Of a DNA stretch of 64,000 bases, positions 25,740 to 35,019 are shown piece after piece. A program made the translations under genes and the position numbers. The DNA comes from Batkoa obscura (taxonomy: Eukaryota; Entomophthoromycota; Entomophthoromycetes; Entomophthorales; Batkoaceae), in NCBI GenBank assembly GCA_030770535.1, contig JASVEC010000014.1, forward strand, positions 558,001 through 622,000, written 5' to 3'. Position 1 is the first letter of the stretch; the number at the start of each line of letters is the position of its first letter. Below the pieces are notes generated by a model that searched no databases, was not told where the DNA came from, and saw nothing but the letters and a program-made list of their open reading frames with translations.

Positions 25740-27136
25740 ATGAGATTACCACCACAGACAATTGTTAGCAATATATCTAGACTATGTCAAAATAGATTAA
25801 GAATAAATAATCATAGCTTAGTAAGTATTCGAAGATTACATAATGGTTGGTCACAAGCGATGGAACAAGCACAAGCAGCATGTGCTATACCAGTAGAGAA
25901 GATTGTAGATCCAAAAGAGCTAGTAGGTAAAGATATTGAATTTTTAACTGACAACATACGAGACGTATTAAGTAGTGGGCATCCTGTGATCAACACCATC
26001 TCAAACTACTACTTTAAAAGCGGAGGCAAACATATCCGACCACTATTAGTATTATTAATGGCACAAGCTTGTTCCCCACTAGCAAAAGGAGAATTCAATA
26101 ACGAAGATATCAATTTACCATTAAATAACCTATTGAAACCCGGACAACTTCGCGAAAAAGACGATTTTAATACTTATTGTAGAGCACCAACAAGTGAAGT
26201 ATATTCAACTACTGAAGACGGTTGTTTTATATTACCAACTCAACGAAGATTAGCTGAAATTTCTGAAATGATCCATACAGCTTCTTTATTTCATGACGAT
26301 GTAGTCGATGACTCTGCTTTAAGGCGAGGAAACCCCTCTGTTAATGCCAAATATGGTAATAAAATGGCTATTTTAGGAGGCGACTTTTTATTAGCTAGGT
26401 CTTCCGTTGCTTTAGCTAGATTAAGAAATCCAAAAGTAATTGAGTTATTAGCAACTGTTATTGCTAATTTAGTAGAGGGAGAGCTGCTACAGATTAAAGA
26501 CACCATCCAAGTAAAAGATAAAACTAAAGATATATTCGGATGTTATATTGAAAAATCATATCTTAAAACGGCTTCTTTAATTGCTAAATCGTGTCAAGCT
26601 TCCGCTATCTTAGGCAATACTTCAAATGAGGTATCTATGATTGCTTACGAATATGGTAAAAATATTGGTATTGCGTTTCAGGTATTTTATTTTATTCTTA
26701 TTTTATTTTTATTTTGTATTGCTTTATTTACAATAATTTTAGTTAATTGACGATATGTTGGATTTCGTAGTTAGTGCAGATGAATTTGGTAAACCAGTAG
26801 GAGCTGATTTAGAATTAGGCTTGACGACAGCACCTGTATTGTTTGCTTGGGAAGAATATCCAGCATTAGGAGAACTAATCGAACGTAAATTTAGTCAAGA
26901 AGGAGATGTACAAAAAGTAAGTCATCAAAAAATCATTCCTTTATTTAAAAAGAATATTTAATAACGTAAACTAGGTAAGAGAAATGGTATTTAATAGTCA
27001 AGGATTAATAAAAACAAAAGAATTAGCATTAAAATATTCAAATGATGCTATTCAACATATTCAAAAATTACCACCTACTCAGGCTAGAAATGCACTTATA
27101 TTGTTAGCGGAAAATGTTATCTTAAGAAAAAAATAA
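25740..27136 (+). CDS. COQ1: Long-chain polyprenyl diphosphate synthase (Coq1-type), mitochondrial
   Basis: Makes the isoprenoid tail of ubiquinone by head-to-tail condensation of isopentenyl diphosphate, on the mitochondrial inner membrane. Three exons (25740-26681, 26743-26916, 26975-27136) give 425 residues. The first 40 residues are basic and hydroxylated (MRLPPQTIVSNISRLCQNRL), like a mitochondrial presequence. Family marks are GGKHIRPLLVLLMAQAC, the first aspartate motif in LFHDDVVDDSALRRG, GGDFLLARSSVALARL, the KTASLIAKSC block and the second aspartate motif in LIDDMLDFV, split by intron 1. It ends ARNALILLAENVILRKK, matching Coq1 tails. Chain length (hexa- to decaprenyl) cannot be read from the sequence. 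Confidence 0.94.
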
Positions 27137-27470
27137 GCTCGATTTTTTTAATATCCAAAAAGTATTCCTTTATAGAAGATAAATATATCCCATGTTATAA
27201 TATTAAAATAACTTCTATTGTTTATTTATTTTTGTTTCTTTTTAGTATTAGTTTTTTGATAATAAATAGTTCGTTTGTAATTGTTTATAGATGTATTAAA
27301 CAGATTTGTAAGATTTATAAAATTTGTTAAATATATTAAACATGGTTAACAAATGAGAAATATATACTTTATCATAGTGATAATTAGCCCATACTATGTT
27401 GTCCAATTTTTATAAAAATCTATGGATAAAAGTATAAATAATTTAACTTTAGCAGTACTTTAATAAAAGA

Positions 27471-27542
27471 TTCTTCATGGTCCAGTGGTTAGGATTTTCC
27501 GCTTTCACCGGAACGGCCGGGGTTCGATTCCCCGTGAGGAAG
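27471..27542 (+). tRNA. tRNA-Glu (anticodon UUC)
   Basis: A cloverleaf can be drawn: acceptor TTCTTCA with TGAGGAA (one T-G wobble), a D-arm with AGTGGTTAGGA, anticodon stem TTCCG/CGGAA around loop CTTTCAC (anticodon TTC), and a T-arm GGGGTTCGATTCCCC. No intron. A T run at 27560-27564 could end Pol III transcription. Confidence 0.96.
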
Positions 27543-27684
27543 TTTAAACTGATGTATTATTTTTAAATTTTATCATTAACATGGCTACCAATTAAATGAT
27601 TGGGCTTTTATTAAATAAAAATACCTATAATGATAAATTATGGGAAACTAACTTTTTGTTTCTTGAAAAAATTGAATTTTGATA

Positions 27685-28032
27685 ATGTCTGGAAGACAAG
27701 GTAAGGATAGAATATGATATCAAACATACTAGATATTAAAAATAGATTAGGAGGAAAATTAAAGCCACTTAAAGCTGCCAAAAAGCAAACTAAAGAGTTA
27801 GATGAAGTAAGTTTTTTTATTTTAATTTACAAGAATTTTAAATTCAAACTGTTGAATAGGAAGATCTTGCTTTTAAACAAAAACAAAAAGAAGAACAAGC
27901 CAAACTCAAGGCCTTAAAAGATAAAGCTTCCAAAGGTGGTCCTTTACGTAGGTTTTCAATTTATTTTTTAGCTTTTACTTATTTTTTAAATTTATAGTTA
28001 GTGGAGGTATTAAAAAATCCGGAAAAAAATAA
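27685..28032 (+). CDS. TMA7: Tma7 (translation machinery associated protein 7)
   Basis: Four exons (27685-27700, 27751-27806, 27860-27947, 27998-28032) join to a 64-residue lysine-rich protein, the usual Tma7/CCDC72 length. It starts MSGRQGGKLKPLKAAKKQTK, continues FKQKQKEEQAKLKALKDKA and ends GGPLLSGGIKKSGKK, matching the family end to end. Tma7 co-purifies with ribosomes; its molecular role is not well defined. Exon 1 is only 16 nt, so the gene is easily missed by ORF calling. Confidence 0.95.
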
Positions 28033-28246
28033 ATGTGATTTAAATATACTCTATTTTTTAAATAAAGATATTACTATTTTCACAATATATTAAAAACATA
28101 GAAAAAGGAGCTAATTAAAAATGTACTATTTTATTAACACATAAAAAAAGAGAAGATATAAACTTAAAAATTTTATGACAAGACTTTGTAGTATAAAGAA
28201 ACAATAATTAAAAAAGATACTATTTAACCAAATCCCCAATTATTTT

Positions 28247-28720
28247 TTAAAACAATGAGTCTTCTTCATCGTCTTTTTTTCTATAAACCCTTTTCTTTTT
28301 AAACTCATTTTCAATATGATTTTCAATAATATCCTTCGTGAGTAAACCCAAATGACGTTTAAACTCCCTTGGTGTTTCTATATTAGGTGAATCTACTACA
28401 TTATTGACGTTCATAACTTCTTGTTCACCATCAAACTCAAGGCTTCTATCGAATCGAATACTAGCTTCAAGCATCCTTTTGATCAACTCATTCCCGTTTA
28501 CGTGCGCTTGATTTCCTGAATTCGTCCTTATTGTCCGATGATTTAAACCTTTATAAATTTTAATGAAATGAATCAACGCTTCTTTATACCCCTCACAATA
28601 ACTGTTATCCACCCCCTGTTGAGATTGTCGATATAAGTTGCTTAATGTTTGAGTGGCTTTTTTGAAAGCAAGGTATAAGGCTTTATCTGGGTTGGAGTTG
28701 GACATGGCTGTATTATACAA
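28247..28720 (-). CDS. HAPSTR1/DUF4588-like small protein
   Basis: Intronless, up to 157 residues. A second ATG at codon 6 (MSNSNPDKAL) may be the real start. The core ALYLAFKKATQTLSNLYRQS followed by YCEGYKEALIHFIKIYKGL resembles the helical domain of the HAPSTR1 (C16orf72, DUF4588) stress-response proteins, in which a WxxFQxAATAxTQLYK-like helix precedes a GxxxAL/LLxFxK helix. The C-terminus is charged (RVYRKKDDEEDSLF), as in that group. In animals HAPSTR1 partners the ubiquitin ligase HUWE1 and drives its nuclear import; whether this holds here is unknown. The assignment is from pattern memory and is moderate. Confidence 0.6.
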   Translation of the reverse strand: MYNTAMSNSNPDKALYLAFKKATQTLSNLYRQSQQGVDNSYCEGYKEALIHFIKIYKGLNHRTIRTNSGNQAHVNGNELIKRMLEASIRFDRSLEFDGEQEVMNVNNVVDSPNIETPREFKRHLGLLTKDIIENHIENEFKKKRVYRKKDDEEDSLF

Positions 28721-29524
28721 AGTAATCGATTATAATCAAAAATGAATATTGCAATTTGTTATTTTTAATAAATTATTAACAAAACTTAAAATTTTAACTG
28801 TTCTTTATTTTTTTGTATTTAGCATAACTTATTTAAAATTGGATAGCTGAAGCCAATTAAATCAGAAATATATTTTTAGCTTTTATTTCATAGTCGCAAT
28901 TTGAGTTGGGTTTTGATTTATTATTCTTTAGCTTACTTATCTAAAACCTGGAAAAAGGTGGTTAAGAATAATTATTTGCTACAAACTGTTTTAACTATAT
29001 TTATAAATAATAGTTTGATACTGTTGATATCAAAACTTAATATGAAATATTTCAGTATATGAAAATAATAGTCATTCTATGTCACAAAAAGTAATAAGTT
29101 TGGGTTTACCTAAACCTAAATGAAGTTTTACCAAATTTAACTTGGCTAATTAGCTAACCAATAAACTAATGTAGTAAATATAGCCAAATCATTTTGGAAG
29201 GAAACTAGTAAAAACCGCAAATGAAATTTTGCAGCTTTTACTCTTAATTATATTGAGTAAAACGCAACTTTAAATTTTGTAAATTAGAATTCAATCTCAT
29301 AGCTTCGGCCAATTAACGAGGAACTTTATTTCGCTTATTAGCGAATGGAAAGGGGTCAAGTTCTATGGATACCAAGTTTTATTGAATAAAAATATATAAA
29401 ATAGCCACCAAAATTAATGAAGGAGGTTTGTAAAAATATATAAATAAATATAATATATTTCGTCTCATTTTGTTTATAAGTTAAAAATACAAATTTTGAT
29501 TTTGCTTGACAGAGATAATATAAG
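28721..29524. other. Intergenic, nothing recognised
   Basis: About 800 bp between the divergently oriented HAPSTR1-like and coactosin genes; nothing could be named. Confidence 0.4.
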
Positions 29525-30276
29525 ATGACTTTGATTGAGGTAAAATTAATAGTCAGTAACTAATTGTAGCTTTATTTATATTTAAAGGATCCTAAAATTA
29601 AAGAAACCTATGAGGAGGTTCGAAATGGTATTTGATTTTATAATATAATTTTGTTATGATTAAATAGTAATTTTATTTTATCATCATTAAATTTAGACAA
29701 AAGTGAAATAAATTGGTATTAGAATATTTTATTTTAGTTTTTCTATCTAATACCAATTAGGATGTTACTCGGTTTCATCAACGACAAAGCTGATGTATTG
29801 GAGGTTAAAGCAACAGGTAAACAACAATAATAATAAAAGTGGCAATTAACTAGTGGAATCCAGGCTCTCAAGGCCTTGAAGAGTTTATAACTCATTTAGA
29901 GCCTACCTTTGCAGGTTTTGGGTTCGTAAGGGTACCTTTACGTAACGATGACTACAGTGAAAGAACAAAGTTTGTATTTGTGGTTTATTGTGGTACTCAA
30001 GTAAAGATCATGCGTAAAGCCAAGTTATCGATCCAAAAGTCCCAAGTTCAAGAAGTTATTAAAAGTTTTTCAATTGAGTTAAACGCATCCGAACATAAAG
30101 ACTTGGATCCTAATGATATTATTAAAAGTTTGAAAAGGGCTGGAGGTAAATTTTTTAATTATTTTTAGGGTTGTTGTATTTATTTTGTTTTTCTAGGTGC
30201 TAATTATGATCGGTATTTATATTTTATTTGTTTTTAATTGTATATTAATTATTTTAGCCAATCAAGTGATTATTAA
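29525..30276 (+). CDS. Coactosin, ADF/cofilin-family F-actin-binding protein
   Basis: A single ADF-homology domain protein that binds actin filaments and counters capping. Seven exons (29525-29539, 29588-29627, 29697-29715, 29761-29816, 29864-30145, 30197-30212, 30258-30276) all join in phase to give 148 residues. It begins MTLIEDPKIKETYEEVRND. The blocks EINWMLLGFINDKADVLEV, FVRVPLRNDDYSERTKFVFV and VYCGTQVKIMRKAKLSIQ follow coactosin, and the C-terminal KSLKRAGGANYD is nearly identical to animal coactosin (KKAGGANYD). Three exons are only 15-19 nt long. No signal or membrane segment. The family is secure. Confidence 0.94.
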
Positions 30277-30404
30277 ACCAAATAAATTTCATTAATTTTT
30301 TAGTATTTATCATCATATATGTAGAGTGAATTGTATAGAATAAAATAGCAAACAAGATATTATGATTTATTTTAATCAGAAAAACAACAAGAACATGATT
30401 ATGC

Positions 30405-30962
30405 TTAATCTTCGAAATAACTAAAGGTATCATTATCAAAATTGCTTAATTTTGGCTGTTTTTTTTGGTGATCTAGATTATATTTTATTAAATTATATTC
30501 TTTTATTATTTTATTGTTCATATTTGTTGTTGTTATAGTATCACCTGATGGGTTATTGCTATAATCTGCTTTAATCATACTATCACTACAGCCATCACTG
30601 TTACTCAAAATCTGTTTAAAGTTAGGCTTAGCGTCTAAATAGTGGATGATATGAAATAGATCCTTATCATTAACAGTTAATGAAATGATTTTTTTGGTCA
30701 AGTTCTTATTGGTACTATCATACCCCAAATACTCTAAATAGAAATCACAATAGCAAGGCGAACTCCACATCTTGCCATCAAACCAATCTTCAATTGTTGA
30801 TACCTCATTGTCTAAAATTATCAACGTACCATGACCGATCCTCTTTCTTTGCTCGTAGGTTAGTCGTGCTTGTATTAGATTTTGCGGACCAAATTGTAGC
30901 ATGGTTTCTAATATGCTGATTGCCTCTTCAATGCTGTTGATAGGAGCGTTATATTTTAACAT
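30405..30962 (-). CDS. Gti1/Pac2 (WOPR) family transcription regulator
   Basis: WOPR proteins are fungal-specific DNA-binding regulators of morphology and virulence (Wor1, Ryp1, Gti1, Pac2, Sge1). This intronless gene gives 185 residues. The first WOPR half is at residues 1-75: NSIEEAISILETMLQFGP, LTYEQRKRIGHGTLIILDN and STIEDWFDGKMWSSP, which contains the conserved W-D/T-DG-W-S core. The second half follows at once: LTKKIISLTVNDKDLFHIIH, matching the usual K-T-hydrophobic-V-NG-x-HLxxY element, though the final YY is HY. The C-terminal 50 residues are polar and low-complexity. At 185 residues it is shorter than most family members, with little beyond the DNA-binding module. Confidence 0.85.
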   Translation of the reverse strand: MLKYNAPINSIEEAISILETMLQFGPQNLIQARLTYEQRKRIGHGTLIILDNEVSTIEDWFDGKMWSSPCYCDFYLEYLGYDSTNKNLTKKIISLTVNDKDLFHIIHYLDAKPNFKQILSNSDGCSDSMIKADYSNNPSGDTITTTNMNNKIIKEYNLIKYNLDHQKKQPKLSNFDNDTFSYFED

Positions 30963-31866
30963 TATGATTTTGTTGGTGATTAAATTTCTTATTTATTTTA
31001 TTTTAGTTCTTTCACTCTTTCCCCTTATATATACTTTTTTTATATTCTACTTTATCATTAAGCAATCAACAATATGATTTCAAAAAAAGCTTTAAATTTA
31101 AATGAACTGCATTTAAAGTGAGTTACAAATTTGGAAAATATTTCTTATTTTGCTCAATCTGCTTCTTACATCAAGAAATTCAATTTTTTAGTTTTAGAGT
31201 AACTTCTTGATTTAGTCATAAAATGTATTTTGTTTACTTTTATGTAACTAAATGAATCAGCACGAAGGATTGACCTGGTGTGATGGTTGGAATTATGATC
31301 TGGGAGTTGTTATATGGGAATTCCTATATTTGATAAAAACAAGAAAGAATTAAAATATTTTTAATTAAACTCGTAAATTTTAATTAAAAAATATTATTAG
31401 CCTAAGTTCATAGATAGTTAAACAATTTAATTCAATTATTACAAAGGTACTTTTATTTTGAATTAGTCTTTTAGGTAGCTCTAAAAATTTTAATACTGGG
31501 GATGTATTTAAGAGTTTTACTAACAATTTTTCACTCAAATAATGCTTAAAAGTTGGAAAAAGTAATGAAGCCACAAAACATTCTTGCTATTCATTATATC
31601 CTTTTAACTTAAATTTGCAGATGATATTAAAGGGATGATATATTGTATGAAAAATAAGGATCAATTTTTAAAAAGTAAACATTTTTTAATCATCCTTATA
31701 TTTTTAAAAATTAAAAACACCAAATGTATTTAAAACATCAAAGCTTATAAAAAACCTGTTTATTTTGTCTGTTTTCTTTAAAAGTAATTCAGCTTTAATT
31801 TTAAAACAATGCCAATAAGATGAAAAAACTTAGGTAGTTTAAAGAACTAGATTTGCACATTTATCA
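30963..31866. other. Intergenic DNA with one MITE
   Basis: Upstream of the WOPR gene and downstream of the Lin1-like gene. Contains a MITE at about 31494-31590; nothing else was recognised. Confidence 0.4.
31494..31590 (-). mobile_element. Fold-back MITE, copy 5 (inverted)
   Basis: Starts CTGGGGATGTATTTAAG, has the inverted core CAAATAATGCTTAAAAGTTG and ends ACAAAACATTCTTGC. The right terminus has decayed. Confidence 0.8.
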
Positions 31867-32778
31867 TTACTTCAGCTCTAACTTATCACCATGTACCCAA
31901 TCATCTGGAATAATCTCGTTTGCTCTTAAATTCCTAACCAAGCTTTCATAAGTCCCCTGATAAATATCTAACATCCCATTTTCCATTAGATGATTAGCAT
32001 ATTCTGTAAGTTCCTCAAATTGTTTCTGGTACTCAGCCCTTTCAGCTTCATTTAGCTCGACCTCTTCTTCAGGTTTTTTATTCTTTTTATTCTTATTTCT
32101 CCCACCTCTTTTTTTATTGTATTTTCCAAGTCTTGCTAGTCCTGTAATAATACTTTCCTTTGGTTTTAATAAATTAACAATCATAGCCATTATCTCCTCT
32201 TTTGTGAACTGAGCCAACTCATTTTCTTTCGCATTGATTTCTCTTTCCTTTAAATCTTTCTTTTCCTTAGCTAATCTTGCGTCTTCAATCTCTTTCTTTC
32301 CAATACTCTGTAGCCATCCATCATGTATGCTTTCAGGGTCCTTCTTATTCCAGACAAAGTTTCCATTCTCATCAAATTTTCCTTCTTCCATATCGTCCTT
32401 TAAATTAAAAGCCTCAATTTTAACCTCTCCCTCATTTTCTTCCTTGAAATAATCTTCATCTCCATCCTCTTGGCCTTCAATGTCCTCTACGTTAATGAGC
32501 TTCACTTTTTTGCTTTTTTTACTGCCAATGTCCTCCTGCTCATCATCAAACATGTCCAGATGATCAAGATTCTTTTTATTGTACTTTTCTGTCTCGCTGT
32601 CAGTATCAGATTGGTATCCATCTAACTTTACCGATCCTCGTTTGTCTTTTTTCTTTTCCAAATCTTCATCATCATCGATGGATTCATCTCCGCTCTCAAT
32701 AGGATCTTTTCTGGGAGCTCTTATCTCTTCAGTGATATCTTGGAAGCGTACCCTTTTCTTTTGGGTATCCTTTTTCAT
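31867..32778 (-). CDS. Lin1/CD2BP2-like U5 snRNP protein, GYF domain absent
   Basis: Intronless, 303 residues. It starts MKKDTQKKRVRFQDITEE, then a long acidic, Lys-rich region with SDTDSETEKY, and the family's signature EAFNLKDDMEEGKFDENGNF then VWNKKDPESIHDGWLQSI (about residues 122-160), typical of CD2BP2/Lin1. These proteins bind U5 snRNP components (Prp6/Prp8 side) and leave before tri-snRNP formation. The helical block EYQKQFEELTEYANHLMENG and YQGTYESLVRNLR (about residues 250-290) also matches. The usual C-terminal GYF domain should follow but the frame stops at WVHGDKLELK, and no downstream exon with a GYF core was found before the MITE. It is the last gene of a compact minus-strand trio. 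Confidence 0.85.
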   Translation of the reverse strand: MKKDTQKKRVRFQDITEEIRAPRKDPIESGDESIDDDEDLEKKKDKRGSVKLDGYQSDTDSETEKYNKKNLDHLDMFDDEQEDIGSKKSKKVKLINVEDIEGQEDGDEDYFKEENEGEVKIEAFNLKDDMEEGKFDENGNFVWNKKDPESIHDGWLQSIGKKEIEDARLAKEKKDLKEREINAKENELAQFTKEEIMAMIVNLLKPKESIITGLARLGKYNKKRGGRNKNKKNKKPEEEVELNEAERAEYQKQFEELTEYANHLMENGMLDIYQGTYESLVRNLRANEIIPDDWVHGDKLELK

Positions 32779-32875
32779 TTGACTAGTTAGAATGAGAAGT
32801 AAAAATTAAAATTTTTAGCTTAAGAATGATGCAATTTTTAGGAAAAATAGTTAAATATAATTGGTTAATTTTTAT

Positions 32876-33907
32876 TCAATATAAAACCTGCTTATTTCTA
32901 TGAAAGGTAGCAAGCCAGAGTGCTGTACCTACAGTATTAGTAAAGTTAAAGAAGGGTCCAATGAATGGAATAAATTCTAATAAGTTGGCAGTAAATCCTA
33001 AAAACGACAAATGAAACTGGTTCTTTTTATGCCAGGTGATGGGCTCATTTAAACTTCTTGAATAACTACGGGTCAATTGAAAACCTCTAATTTTTGAGTT
33101 AAAGATTGAATAACCAAGGATAGCAGTAGGTGGAGATAAGAAGTAAAACAAACCAGGTGAGATTAAGCCATTGAAAAACATGGACTTAATTGACGAGCTT
33201 GGTATGAAATAATAAATGGTATGGAAAATACCCTTTAATAATGGGTTATTGACATAATTTAACTTGGGTAGCTCACCTTCCTTAACAGAAACTAAATTGT
33301 AGCTTAAATGATTCACTTTCTTTTCATCATCTTTAACCTCTTTTAATAAATGAATAGTGTCTTGATTATTTACTATTTGGCTATGGACTTCCAACAGCAA
33401 GTCTTTATTAAAATACTTAAACACAACATCAATAAAATAATATTTAAGCCACCCTTTCTTTAATACATATAATAATGCACCTAACACCCATCTAAGCTCT
33501 TCTTTGTCCCCAAGGATCTCAAATAATTTCATCCTTATGAAGCGACTATTCTTCATCAATGTATACGAAAGACCAATCGTGATCCCAGCCTTTAATAAAG
33601 GGTTGATGATCGCTGGTAGAATGACCCAAGGATATCTTAAAGTGTAATAGATGCCATAGAAGGGATATAACCCACTGTACATTCTGATCTTTCTTTTTTC
33701 ATATTGCTTTTCGCCTCGGGTTACAATTTCCACACTCTCTTCTATACCTCTTCCATCAACTTCTTCAACCTCGTCCTCATTAATAATGGCTTGATCTAAG
33801 CCTATAAAGTCTAATTTGTCTTCGACGGGATGATTGCTACCCAGGATATCGTCATCCATAGAGAATCGATTGTTTTGGGAATCGTTTGATAAATCGTAAC
33901 TTTCCAT
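32876..33907 (-). CDS. EI24/RRT8-like multi-pass membrane protein
   Basis: Intronless, 343 residues. After a polar N-terminus (about 75 residues) comes SGLYPFYGIYYTLRYPWVIL, then hydrophobic segments near residues 95-115, 225-260 and 300-330. The block FHLSFLGFTANLLEFIPFIG followed by PFFNFTNTVGTALWLA fits the end of the EI24 (PF07264) domain seen in fungal outer-spore-wall/lipid-droplet RRT8-LDS proteins and in EI24/CysZ relatives. Location is probably ER, lipid droplet or spore wall; biochemical function is not known. It lies 97 bp upstream of the Lin1-like start and 101 bp downstream of the PQ-loop gene, all on the minus strand. Confidence 0.72.
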   Translation of the reverse strand: MESYDLSNDSQNNRFSMDDDILGSNHPVEDKLDFIGLDQAIINEDEVEEVDGRGIEESVEIVTRGEKQYEKRKIRMYSGLYPFYGIYYTLRYPWVILPAIINPLLKAGITIGLSYTLMKNSRFIRMKLFEILGDKEELRWVLGALLYVLKKGWLKYYFIDVVFKYFNKDLLLEVHSQIVNNQDTIHLLKEVKDDEKKVNHLSYNLVSVKEGELPKLNYVNNPLLKGIFHTIYYFIPSSSIKSMFFNGLISPGLFYFLSPPTAILGYSIFNSKIRGFQLTRSYSRSLNEPITWHKKNQFHLSFLGFTANLLEFIPFIGPFFNFTNTVGTALWLATFHRNKQVLY

Positions 33908-34008
33908 TTTGTTTTAAAAAAGGACAAGAAATGAAAGAAAACGTCATGATTATTGTTTTTAAAATAGGATTAAATATTTCTTTAGCCAATTAAATTATTT
34001 TTATTAGA

Positions 34009-35019
34009 TTAATTAGAATCCATTGTTAATATTATAGAATCTTTAAAATTGGAATTGGAATCATTTGATAGCGTATGAGTCGAGCCCAGATAGATAGGTA
34101 ATACGATGGAGCTTGGTTCGTTTTCCCCAAGGTTTGTAGTGATGGTAGATATACTCGCATTTGTAGCTAATAAACTATTCTTACTACTATTCCCATGCTT
34201 ATTTAATTTATTTTTATCAAACAAACTTTCCCATTTTGATTTGAAATACAATAAATCCAACTTAAACTTATCAAAGTCATAATAAAATTTAAAGATTAAT
34301 AATCCAACCTCACTACACATTACCCCAATATAAGTCAATGCTACAGTAAACTGAAATTCTTGATGATACGATAAAGAGATAAGCGCACTTATACCCCCGA
34401 TTAGGTCCAAATAGATAAATAACAAAGAAATCCCTGTAGCATTCTTATTTTTTAATATATGAATGTACTGTGGTATAAAACCCAAAATGACAATAATTGG
34501 TCCTAAGGAGCCAAACATATAATGCAACCAGAGATGTTGATTTAGGTTGTAGTGAAAGAATATTAGCAATATAAAAAATTCAATGGCGCCAAAGATTAAG
34601 AATAGTATTACAAAGTAAAGTAATGTCGTGAGTTTGTGTTTCAATTTGCTATCCTTTGATTCCTTATTGGTAGTGTCTTTTTCTGCTAGTTTATTGTAGT
34701 AATAACATTGTATATAACAGATCATAGATAAAAAGTTAAATAAATGAGGTTGAATGATGATTAATATACTTGCGTTATTGATGATGCTGTTACTAGATAC
34801 TAATACATTTGATACACACCATATTAGGAAGGTGTGCGGTGATAACTCCTTTGTGTTTTCCCTTTTGTAGTTTTTATATACTAAAAAAATATTAGTCATC
34901 GTTGTATATCATGTAGCAATAATAAAAATACTCTGGGGTAGCAATTGAACGGACCACAATACTAAGGCTACGGAAGCAAAAAATTGCTCCCAAAAAATTT
35001 CAAATGCAGCATCAGACAT
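34009..35019 (-). CDS. PQ-loop repeat membrane protein
   Basis: Two exons (35019-34932 and 34880-34009, intron 51 nt) give 319 residues. The small first exon, MSDAAFEIFWEQFFASVALV, ends in LWSVQLLPQ and splices to IYKNYKRENTKELSPHTFLI. That completes the first PQ-loop repeat (hydrophobic helix, LLPQ, KNY...LSP.TFL). The second repeat is ILGFIPQYIHILKNKNATGI followed by SLLFIYLDLIGG. About seven membrane segments are visible, the SWEET/cystinosin topology. Relatives export basic amino acids or cystine from lysosome/vacuole; this subgroup's substrate is unknown. The C-terminal 50 residues are Ser/Thr/Asn-rich. Starting at the internal ATG at 34899 would lose the first PQ motif, so the spliced start is preferred. 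Confidence 0.85.

Noticed and set aside
31260-31320. Short stretch TWCDGWNYDLG resembling QCDGWTFNLS of the RWD-like protein
   Set aside because: Similarity covers about ten residues with no flanking match; probably chance.
32234-32782. Two open frames opposite the Lin1-like gene
   Set aside because: They are antisense shadows: Ser/Phe-rich products of the Lys/Glu-rich coding strand, with no family match.
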